A stretch of 64,000 bases of DNA from Maniola hyperantus (lineage: Eukaryota; Arthropoda; Insecta; Lepidoptera; Nymphalidae). Where the stretch lies: NCBI RefSeq assembly GCF_902806685.2, contig NC_048560.1, positions 2,210,492 through 2,274,491 of the forward strand, in the 5' to 3' direction. Under the pieces are notes generated by a model. It did not search any database and was not told the DNA's origin. It saw only the letters and a list, made by a program, of their open reading frames with translations. A program made the translations under genes and the position numbers. Positions 27,301 through 39,300 of the stretch are shown piece by piece (within the stretch, counting starts at the first letter, position 1; each line of letters begins with the position of its first letter).

Positions 27301-30300
27301 TTTCCCATCGAGTCCACACAGTTTCTAGTTGCAACCTTTTTATCCATTAGAGACGAGTCACACTGTTACTCTGGATGTGACTCGTTGGGTTATCCATTAG
27401 AATTCCCAACGAGTCACACTGTTACTCTGGATGTGACTCGTTGGGTTATCCATTAAAATTTCCAACGAATCACACTGTTAATCTGGATGTGACTCGTTGG
27501 GTAATCCATTAGAATTCCCAACGCGTCACACTGTTACTCTTTATGTGACTCGTTGGGTTATCCATTAGAATTTCCAACGAGTCACACTGTTACTCTGGAT
27601 GTGACTCGTTGGGTTTTCCATTCGAATTCCCAACGAGTCACACTGTTACTCTGGACGTGACTCGTTGGGTTATCCATTAGAATTTCCAACGAGTCACACT
27701 GTCACTCTGGATGTGACTCTTTAGTAATACACTTGCACAATATTCAATATTTAGTGAAAGCTCGAACCCTATTTTTTAAAGTGATATAACTTTTACATCC
27801 GTCTTTACTCATTATAAAGCTATTTATTACAGACATTAGTTTTTTAGTAACGTTTTGTGATCGTGGTTTCGGTTGGGATTGGTTTATGTGGTTTTTATCC
27901 CGTGTTTTTTTTAATTATCCATGCTATTTATTACTATCAATATATTTTTATAACACAACTTACCAATGAGGCGGATAACACACGGCGTCCTCAGATGCAG
28001 CTACATCTACACACATATGCGTGTTTAAGGTGGATTTATATTTGCCTGACATGTGTCGTGACGCGTCTGAATGGATTCGGTTTTATATATTTAGTACTAG
28101 ATGATGCCCGCGACTTCGTCCGCGTGGATTTAGGTTTTTTAAAATCCCGTGGGATCTCTTTAATTTTCCGGCACAAAAAGTAGCCTATGTCCTTCCCCGG
28201 GATGCAAGCTATCTCTGTACCAAGTTTTATCAAAATCGGTAGAACGGTTGGGCCGTGAAAAGCTAGCAGACAGACGGACAGAAATACACACTTTCGCATT
28301 TATGATATTAGTATAGATAAGTCCCGCAAATTGCTATTGCGCTGGGACCATGTCTCATTAACATCGAAATGACGTCATTTTGACGTCAACTAAAATAAAA
28401 ATCCCATCAGCTCGAAACTTCAGTCTAGTGCTGACGTCACTAAAATGGCGGCCACACGCATTAGCAATTTGTGGCACTTATACTAGTGGATACCGGGCGT
28501 TTGGCTACTACGCTAAATAAACCATCTTCGCATTATTGCCTTTCCAATGAAAGTGGATGGATGGTTTGGCTTCGTTTGGATGGTTTCAAAGTCTATAATG
28601 GATATAGGTAGAATTAATTATGTTTGACTCCACCCACCAAATATGAAGCGGGCTCTTAAGAGACATCGTGTGTTATCCGGCTAAGGTCCTGTCTAACAAC
28701 CGCCAGGTAAAATATAACGGGTAAATTTGACATTTTGACAGATTTCGAATGTATCATCATGATCAACCCATCGCCGGCTCACTACAGAGCACGGGTCTCC
28801 TCTCACAGTGAGAAGGGTTTTGGCCGTAGTCTACCACGCTGGCCAAGTGCGGATTGGCAGACCTCACACACATTTGAGAACATTATGGAGAACTCTGAGG
28901 CATGCAGGTTTCCTCACGATGTTTTCCTTCACCGTTAAAGCAAGTGATATTTTAATTAATTAAAAACGCACACGGCGCGCGGAATTCCGCTTGATTTGTC
29001 ACTGATCTTATAAAGACAAAAAGGGAGTTCTTGTTCTCATAGTGTTATATTTTACAGTCCTGGATCGGCCGCCTTCTCAGATGAGCTACCTGGAGCAGTT
29101 CCTGAAGGAAGCGCCGACGGAGCGCCATTACGACAACGTGGCTTCCATGAACAACGAACAGAAGGCATGTTTATATGTAGAGCTACTATGTATGTCTTGT
29201 ATACTAACAGTAGGGTTGATGGCACACTGCACACAATTTTTAAACGACTTCAAAAAAACCGGTCAAGTGCGAGTCAGGCTCGCGCAACGAGGGTTCCGTA
29301 CTACAGTTTTTTTCGACATTTTGAACGATAATTCAAAAACTATGGTGCATAAAAACAAACAAAAATCTGTTTTAGAATGCACAGGTGAAGACCTTTCATA
29401 TGATACCCCACTTGATATAGTTATATCGAAAATTGGAAATACTAATTTTTAGTTCATGACCACAATTTAATTTTTTTTTGTGTGATGTAACCACAAATTC
29501 ACGGTTTTCAGATTTTCCCCTAATGTTTTTCCCCTGCTATAAGACCTACCTACCTGCCAAATTTCATGATTCTAGGTCAACGGGAAGTACCCTGTAGGTT
29601 TCTTGACAGACAGACAAAGTGATCCTGTAAGGGTTCCGTTTATATTTCCGTATTTAAAAAACTGTCAAATTGTGCCTGTCCTTTTCAAATTATATTAGTA
29701 AGAAGAGGACGCAGACACTAAAATTTATTTATTTATTAATTTTTTTTTCATGTACCAAAATTTTAGTTACATAGTAGTAATAAATTAAGTTACATAAAAT
29801 ATCTGTCAACAGCTATACTCACGTATTTAGTCGACGTTAGCCCGATTAGTTTCGAACCCATCCAGGGGTTGACAAAGGACCCCGGATGGGTTCGAAACTA
29901 GTCGAGCTAACGTCGACTAAATACGTGAGTATAGCTGTTGAGAGATATTATATATAATGGAAATCACTCACGATAGTTTTAACGCTAAAATTAAGTTACA
30001 TTGGAAATTTAGTTGTGCTCAGAATCAGTACTAATCAAGTAGGTATTAGAAGCGATCCATGGTACACAACAAAATTGTCGCTTTTTCAATACACTAGTAT
30101 TGAAAAAGCGACAATTGCACTGACTACAGTGTCATTTATTTATTGTTTGTGTTATTATTTGTGCTTTGTTTAGTTGTCGCTAAAGTGTAGTTGTCGCTTA
30201 TCACGTACAGATGTCGCCGCAGTACCGTTACAGAAACGTTCAGCATTTTTGCAATGCAAAGGTATTCTCATTTTGCTTATTCATTTTATTTATAATAGGC

Positions 30301-33300
30301 TATTGGGCGTGTTTGACAACCTTGACAACCTCCCTGGCGCAGTGGTCGTATTAGTGGAAGGTCCCGGGTTCGATTTTATCCTGAAACTAGCTTATGCTCG
30401 CGACTTCGTCCGCGTGGACTACACAAACTTCAAACCCCTATTTCACCCCGTCAGGGGTTGAATTTTCAAAAATCCTTTCTTAGCGGATGTCTACGTTATA
30501 ATAGCTGTCTGCATGCCAAATTTCAGCCCGATCCGTCCAGTAGTTTGAGCTGTGCGTTGATAGATCAGTCAGTCAGTCACCTTTTCCTTTTATATATATA
30601 GATTTTATAATTTCTAAATTGTCTCTGGTCAGCTAGGTGATTCGCTAACTCAGTGTCTAACACTGAATGATAGCCACTGAGGTGGGTTGCTCTACATTGC
30701 TGCTTCACTGGGTGATATTAAAATATTTTTTCGTAGAAAACCTTCAACGGTTTAAAAAATGAGCTCGGTGCCTATCATTAAGTGTTAGACACTGAGTTAG
30801 CGAATCACCCCCGCGCTGGTCTGGTGGGAGGCTTCGGCAGTGGCTATTTTGAATGCCCGTACCAAAACTGCTCACGTACTGCGCAGTCGCTCGGCCTGGC
30901 CTAAGAGCCAGCCCGTGCCCATCCTTCCTTATTTTATAAAATCTGAAAGTTTCTCTGCGTATTGTCCCCAACACTGAGAGGAACGTTCGTTCGGATGTTT
31001 GTTTGGATCATGGTGGCTTTAGGAGATAACAGGTAATAAAGGTGTAAAAAATCGTACGTCAAAGTATAAAGCCTATTTTTTATATTTCCTTCAGAATAGT
31101 ATTAGAAGTCACGTCATGAATTGCCAGACACTTACCCTCTAACAAATAAACCTGGAATAGCGGTGGAATAGTTATACTCTGTTTTGTCTTTCTCTGTCAT
31201 CAGTAATTTGACATTTGAAGGAAAAAGACAATACAGAGTATAACTATTCCACCGCTATTCCAGGTTTATTTGTTAGAGGGTAAATGTTGTCAACTCCCTG
31301 CTAGACACCTTGAAAGTTTAAATGAAATAAATAAATAAATAATCATTTATTTGCAAGAACTGGTACAAAGAAGATGGAGGAATACAATATAAAGAGCCCT
31401 TACCATTCGACTAAATTAATAGTGTGCAAATATTTTAAGAGATATAAGATCAAAAATTAAGTTATTAAACATTATCAAATGAAATTATTAGTCTTCTACA
31501 GCATGCCATCAATAAAATGTCAGAGCATATTATAAAAATACAATACAATTAAAATTAAGTAGATGTCAGTAATTAAATCCACACTTATTAAGTAGATGTC
31601 AGTAATTAAATCCACACTTATTAAGTATATGTCAGTAATTAAATCCACACTTATTAAGTATATGTCAGTAATTAAATCCACACTTATTAAGTAGATGTCA
31701 GTAATTAAATCCACACTTATTAAGTAAACATAATAAATTATTAAAGTTTAGTGTGTCTGGCGGGGTTGCTCACGACGCTGAGTGTCTGGCAATGCATGAC
31801 GTGATATCTAATACTAAGTACTCAGAAGAAAATATATTAAAAAAATGACTTTATACTTTGTAAGATTTTTTACGCCTTTATTACCTGTTATATCCCAAAG
31901 CCATCATAATCCAAACAAACAAACGTTCCTCCCAGTGTTGGGGAGAATACGCAGAGAAAATTTCAGCTTTTATAAAATAAGGTAGGTCTGGCACGCGCTG
32001 GCTCTCTCTAGCAGTAAAATTGTATCCGAACTGCACTTAGGCTTCCAGTCCAAATGCAGTCCGTCTGTATACACCCTAACATGACGTCACCGAGTAATAA
32101 AAGTTGCCCAGTAGCCTATTCTCATTTATTTATTATTTACGTAGATTGAGTAAAAAAGCTAGACTAAAGTACTGTGTAACCGCGTATGAGATAGCGATAG
32201 GACGACGTAACGATGAATAACACGACAATTATTACCATTGTTTAGTAGTCAATATTTGTATTAACCGATCAACAATATTTCTATTAAACGTTTTTTATGT
32301 GAAAACAAGTAAATAACTAATGAGAAATACAATGAAGCCACGAATTCTCAAAGTTTGTTTTGCAACTAATGTTGTATTCCTTGTATGTATTCTTGAAAAA
32401 AATCGGTTAAGTACACGATAAGGGACAAAAAATAGGTTAGCTGCGTCTCTGTTTATCACATTAGTAACTTTATCTGTGCTCTCTTTTTAGTGTGAATTAG
32501 AAAGCAAACGTTCCTTTATCTAGCTTTATTACTCTCTATCTACGATTATTTATTTCGTTTTAACGTATATTTTGTTGCGCAGTACTAATTTTTGTTTCAC
32601 TCACTCGATTAACTTAAAATGGCTGTGTGCTAACATCGTGTTCTAACCGTAACCCGTTCGAGTTATAGATAGTTCAATCCACGAAGACGCGCCCCATTAT
32701 TTTCCAGCAGCGATGTGGGCACACGCACAAGAAGATAAAATATGATGTAAAGAGAGAAAGAAAGAAAATGCATTTATTTGTTGTTGGCGTCACAGATAAA
32801 AACAAAGTACAAATGTAACATTTTCATCTGTGACACCACCCCAAATGGGTGTACAGCTCAGCATAATGTCCTGCATCATATGCGTTAACACACATAAGAT
32901 GCAGGACGCTGATTTTCAGCTGTGACCCGGGTGACGCCACAGTTACAAACGTAAATCTATACTAATATTATAAATGCGAAAGTCTGTCTGTCTGTCTGTA
33001 TACTAGCTTTTCACGGCCCATCCGTTCAACCGATTTTGATGAAATTTGGTACAGAGATAGCTTGCATCCCGAGGAAGGACATACCTAGGTTACTTTTTTA
33101 CCCGGAAAATCAAACAGTTCCGACGGGATTTTTAAAAACCTAAATCCACGCGGACGAAGTCGCGGGCATCAGCTAATTATAAATATAACACAAAACACAC
33201 AACAAAACACAATTACAAACACAAACACATTAAAATTACTAAACTTTAAATAAAATTAGATGGAGATCACTCCCCGCACCCGTGGTTTCCCCGCACGATA

Positions 33301-36300
33301 AATAGTGGGGACGCGTCTTCGTGGATTGAACTATCTATATTAGCTTCAAGTGAATATTAGGTCCATCTATATTCATAGGTATCTATAGATTTGTGACATA
33401 ATCAATGATATTTCACGGCTCGTTGTTAAAATATATTCTGAATGTGTCAGATGATGTACGGTTCGCAACAATCGACGGCTCTCAGCGGGTCTGCGGAGTC
33501 ACAGGATGAATTGGAGGGACGCGCCGCCTCGCCCATCTCCTGCAAGAGTTCACCCAGCGAGATGTCTACCGTAAGTTTATATATATACCTACGAGTATTT
33601 GGATTTAAATTCACATGATCACTTCTAATGTCTCGGAGTCAATGCCCAGCCTACGACGCGGCATTGACTCTGAGTGGCCTACTTCCGAGTGGTTTTATTT
33701 GCAACTAGCTGAACCGCCCCCGCTTCGCTCGGGTGGAGTTTAAAAAATTGAGGGGGAGGTTGAATTAAATTTTTCTCTCCGTAAGAACCATCCTCGTACT
33801 TCAAGGAATATTATAAAAAAATAATTAGCGAAATCGGTTCAGCTGTTCTCGAGATTTGCGATGAGCAACACGTTTAGTGATTCATTTTTATATTATAGAA
33901 ATAATCTTGAAATTTATCTTGAAATTTTACAAAATATAGGTAGGTTTTTTTCCGCGTTTTTTTTGTGGTATCATATCACTGATCATCAGTACTATCACCA
34001 GTCTTCGTTTTTGCCAGCGTTCTGGTTACATTGTGTATATTTTTTGTCACAGTATTCCCTACAAGATCCTACATTGGGGCCGGCGGTGCCCGGCAAGCAG
34101 AAAGTCCACCAGTTCTTGGTGAGGACGTTCAGCAGTCCCACCAAGTGTAACCATTGTACGTCGCTTATGGTAAGTATGCATTATCAGTCATCATCGCCGG
34201 CTCACTACAGAGCACGGGTCTCCTCTCACTATGAGAAGTAATATAGTATGCATACGAAACGGGGTACCGTTTCGTATGCATACTCTATTTCTTCTGTACT
34301 CGTATTCCTACATAAATAATTTAAATTAAAAAAGCATATTCTTGTCAAGCGCGTTCCAACCTGGACCTCATCATTGCTCTGTTTCTCAGAAATGATTCTC
34401 GACAAGCGCAAGCCTATCTCATAAAAAAAAATGATGTATTTGTCCCAGATTGGTCTAACACGACAAGGCGTGGTGTGTGAGACGTGTGGTCTAGCGGTGC
34501 ACACGCGTTGCTGCGGGCGCGTGGCGCCGCGCTGCCCGCTGCCTCCTGAGCGCTCGCGCCGACCCCTTGGCATCGACCCCGCACGGGGTCAGGGCACTGC
34601 CTACGAGGGCTATGTTAAGGTACGTGTAATCCGGTTCGAAGGACCAAAACCATGCTATAAGTGTACCGTCTACACGTCGGTCCTCACGGGGTCAGAGCAT
34701 TGCCTACGATGGCTATACCAAGGCGGGAGGCATCCGGTTCGAACGACCAAAAACATGCAATAGGCGTAGGAGCGTTTAACTGAGACGACTCGTGGGAATG
34801 CAGGTACAAATTGTGATTGGTTGGCAAGTCAAAATGGTTAACGTCTACTTTTGTTTTTGTCATGTGTATGGGATTACGTAACAGAGATAGTCCGATACTA
34901 ACTTCTCTCCGTGGATACAGTTTAATCTGTTGTCAATGTGTTTTTGTTGTAGGTTCCGAAACCCGGCGGCGTGAAAAAAGGCTGGATGCGGCAGTTTGTG
35001 GTGGTGTGCGACTTCAAATTGTTCCTATACGACATATCACAAGACAGGTGGGCTGTTCATATCAGCTTATTTCGTGGGCCTCTACTACGCTTTGGGTCAG
35101 ATCTGACCAAGCACGTGACTAAGACTGTTGGTGCTTTGGGACAGATCTGTCCACGTCTTTCCACGCAGATGCGGTCGCGTTTCAGGCGGTTTTAAGCTTT
35201 ATGCGTATAGAAATAGAGTTTAATATTCTTTGCGTATGAATCTGAATGAACCAATTAATCACAGACAACATTCACTCAAACCTAAGTTTATACTAATGTG
35301 TCAAAAAAACCTTGAAAAGACGGGTGGCACGTATAGTGCGACAAGGCTCTCTTGGCACTTGAATGACATTGACAGGGGGGCGCTGTTGGAAAACAGAGGC
35401 TTAGAATATTCAAACAAGAACATAGGGGACACTTGACGGTAACGTTAGTTCCGATTTTTGCCACGGGCCAAGATAGCCTTGTCGCACTGTACGAGGCATC
35501 CGATCGTTATTTTATTGAGCATACAAATCATCCGAAAAGCCGACATTTTAATGTAGAGAACGGGTACATACCCCGATTAACTTGGCGTTTTTATTTGTCG
35601 ATATTTCAACCCAATTGCACGGGTCGTGGTCACGACGGGACTGCGGTGCTGCGAGAGATGAAGTTCGAGCTGCCAAGGGCAGTAGCGAACTACCCTCTTC
35701 CTTGCCCGACCTGTGCCGTACCGATTTTTTTTTATTTTTTTTTAAAGAATATTAGCCATGTTAAATGACTAATATTCCCCTTTCCTCTCCAACTAAGCGT
35801 CAAGCTTGTGCTAGGAGTAGGTACGACAATAGTGCAACGGGCGGGGTTTGAACCGTCGACCATTCGGTTTTCAGTCCACTCCTTTACCCGTTGAGCTATT
35901 GAGGCTCAATTTGAAAAAGAATTGGGTTGAAATATTGACAAATAAAAACCTCAAATTAGTTCCAGAAAAACCAAAGAGTTCCCACGGGATTTTTAAAACC
36001 TACATCCACGCGTACTAAGAACGCCATCAGCTAGTCAAAGAAATATAGCCGATTCATAGGATACCTAGCGTCAAATGACGACTACATTTGACGCCTGCCA
36101 ATGACGTCGAGTTCCCTAACTTTAGTGAACTGTGGTTAAGTGCCAGCGCGCATAAGTGACGTGCGGGTGTGCGGGGCGTCCCCCTGCTACACACCCCGGT
36201 TGCCATCTCAACCTGTCGCGGATTATATGTGGCTGAGGAAATTCCTAAGAAAATAACTTTGGTTTCAGAAACGCTCTGCCATCCGTGTGTGTGAGTCAAG

Positions 36301-39300
36301 TGCTGGACATGCGCGACCCTGAGTTCAGTGTAACATCTGTCAAGGACTCCGATGTTATACACGCGAGCAAGCGAGACATACCGTGTATATTTAGGGTAAG
36401 AGATTGTATAGTTTGTCATACCATCAATATTTACACATATTGATTAGCTAGTCTAAATATATTAAAGGAAAAGGTGACTGACTGACTGATATATCAACGC
36501 ACAGCTCAAACTACTGGACGGATCGGGCTGAAATTTGGCATGCAGATAGCTATTATGACGTAGGCATCCGCTAGGAAAGGATTTTTGAAAATTCAACCCC
36601 TAAGATGGTGAAAGAGGGGGTTGAAATTTGTGTAGTCCACGCGGACGAAGTCGCGAGCATAAGCTAGTTTAATATAAAGTTGAAATTATATATAGTATAT
36701 TTCTACGGCTATACCCCCTTGATAAAGGACTCCAGATGGGTTCGAAACTAGTCGGGCTAACGTCGACTGGATACGTGAGTATAGCCGTAGAAATATTACT
36801 ATATATGATGGAAATCACTCAAGATAGTTTGAACGCTATAAAGTTGAAATGTATCAAATTTTGACATTATTTTACCAGATTATTATTATTATTATTTATT
36901 TATTATTTAATTAGAACGGCCATAAAGCCAATTACACTAATTAAACGACGAGTACAAAGTAACATAAACATACTTACAAAAATTGTTAAAATTATAAATT
37001 TTCAGATATCAACATCACAACTGGAAGGCGGTAAAAGGTATCACACACTAATGCTGGCGGAGTCCGAATCGGAGAAGACAAAGTGGGTGGTGGCCCTAAG
37101 CGAATTGCATAGGATACTCAAGAGGAATAATTTGCCCGACAAATGTGTGAGTTAAATGTGTTAGAATTAAATTTGAATTCAAATCTATCAAAATCCGATG
37201 CGGAATTAATTCCGCAGTGCGCGCGCTTCTATGTAGTTCTATACTTCACAGATTTTCAACTTTCGAAGTAAGATTACTATACCAAGTGGGGTTATCATAC
37301 GAAAGGGCTTTACTTGTACATTTAAAAAAAAGATTTTTATTTATTTTTAGGCATAATAGTTTTTGATTTATCGTGCAAAATGTCGATAAAATACGATTGT
37401 GCTACGGAACCCTCGGTGTGCGAGTCTGACTCGCAGTTGACCGGTTTTTTTTTTTAATTTTTAGGTGTACAGTGCTGCGGTACTAGCGGACGCGAGCGGC
37501 GCCGCTGCGGTTCGCGGCGCACAGTGCGCATGCGTGGTGGAAGGAACCAGAGTATGCGTTGGAGGGGAGTTCGGGCTAGCGCTACTGGACTTGGAGCGTG
37601 CCGAGTTGGTGCCGCGACGTGCCATCGCGCCTGTACACCGCCTGCGATACGTGCCCACCGAACAGTTGCTAGGTGAGTACTGTAGATTGTAGTCTCTGTC
37701 TGTCTCTCTCACTCGTGTGAGTAGTGAGAGGGACACGTGTCACGTACACAGCCTGTGATACGTGCCCACCGAGCAGTTGCTAGGTGAGTACTGCAGATTT
37801 AGTCTCTGTCTGTCTCTCTCACTCGTGTGAGTAGTGAGAGGGACACGTGTCACGTACACAGCCTGTGATACGTGCCCACCGAACAGTTGCTAGGTGAGTA
37901 CTGTAGATTGTAGTCTCTGTCTGTCTCTCTCACTCGTGTGAGTAGTGAGAGGGACACGTGTCACGTACACCGCCTGCGATACGTGCCCACCGAACAGTTG
38001 CTAGGTGAGTACTGTAGATTGTAGTCTCTGTCTGTCTCTCTCACTCGTGTGAGTAGTGAGAGGGACACGTGTCACGTACACAGCCTGTGATACGTGCCCA
38101 CCGAACAGTTGCTAGGTGAGTACTGTAGATTGTAGTCTCTGTCTGTCTCTCTCACTCGTGTGAGTAGTGAGAGGGACACGTGTCACGTACACAGCCTGTG
38201 ATACGTGCCCACCGAACAGTTGCTAGGTGAGTACTGTAGATTGTAGTCTCTGTCTGTCTCTCTCACTCGTGTGAGTAGTGAGAGGGACACGTGTCACGTA
38301 CACCGCCTGCGATACGTGCCCACCGAGCAGTTGCTAGGTGAGTACTGCAGATTTAGTCTCTGTCTGTCTCTCTCACTCGTGTGAGTAGTGAGAGGGACAC
38401 GTGTCACGTACACAGCCTGTGATACGTGCCCACCGAACAGTTGCTAGGTGAGTACTGTAGATTGTAGTCTCTGTCTGTCTCTCTCACTCGTGTGAGTAGT
38501 GAGAGGGACACGTGTCACGTACACCGCCTGCGATACGTGCCCACCGAGCAGTTGCTAGGTGAGTACTGCAGATTTAGTCTCTGTCTGTCTCTCTCACTCG
38601 TGTGAGTAGTGAGAGGGACACGTGTCACGTACACTGCCTGTGATACGTGCCCACCGAGCAGTTGCTAGGTGAGTACAGTACGCGGCCGAAAGTAATGTAC
38701 ATCGGACTTTAGAATTACATTTCGGCTTTGTGGAGCGTTGTCTCTGTCTCTCATATCTATATAACGTTTCTGTCTCAACGACAGGGACAGCGCTCTACAA
38801 ATCTGCTATCGCCTTCTTAAAGTCGATGTACATTACTTTCAGCCGCGTACTGTACTGTAGAACTTCTATCAAAAAGTCGAGGCTTCAGCTACAGTGACAG
38901 GCGTCAAATGTTACCTACATTGTGATGCTAGGCAGGCCATGAAGCGACTAGGTATCTTTGACTTCACGTCACCCCTAGCCTAAAATTCAAAATTGAAATG
39001 GTTTATTCAAAATAGGTAATGAATTACACTTTTTGATGGTCGGTTGTTGCATTTGTAAGATGATGTGATAATTTTTATGCGAATTTAAACACACACACCT
39101 TTGAGAACATTATGGAGAACTCTCAGGCATGCAGGATTCCTCACGATGTTTTCCTTCACCGTTAAAGCAAGTGATATTTAATTAATTAAAACGCACATAA
39201 CTCTGAAAATTTGGGGGTCCGGAGGACGTCCCAACCACTAGGCAATCACAGCTTATATTAGAATTAAATTAACCAAATTTGTCAAACCGAGAGTTACCTC

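Larger units (their letters stand above)
30890..32012. mobile_element. Element with about 220-bp imperfect inverted arms
   Basis: 30900-31130 and 31785-32012 are inverted copies (CTTATTTTATAAAATCTGAAA / TTTCAGCTTTTATAAAATAAG; CCAACACTGAGAGGAACGTTCG and complement). Inside are a 50-bp perfect TIR MITE and a 33-bp tandem array. No transposase ORF. Confidence 0.65.

Noticed and set aside
27353..27720. CRISPR array
   Set aside because: Repeats and linkers are both repeated, there are no unique spacers, and the genome is animal.
29042..29452. Exon 20 continuing through 29452
   Set aside because: Past 29164 the frame enters the GAGGGTTCCGTACTACAG interspersed repeat and loses any MRCK resemblance, while exon 21 joins in frame at 29164.
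31520..31714. Minus-strand 64-codon frame with an 11-residue repeat
   Set aside because: It arises because the AT-rich minisatellite has a 33-bp period. No homology, start context or splice sites support a protein.
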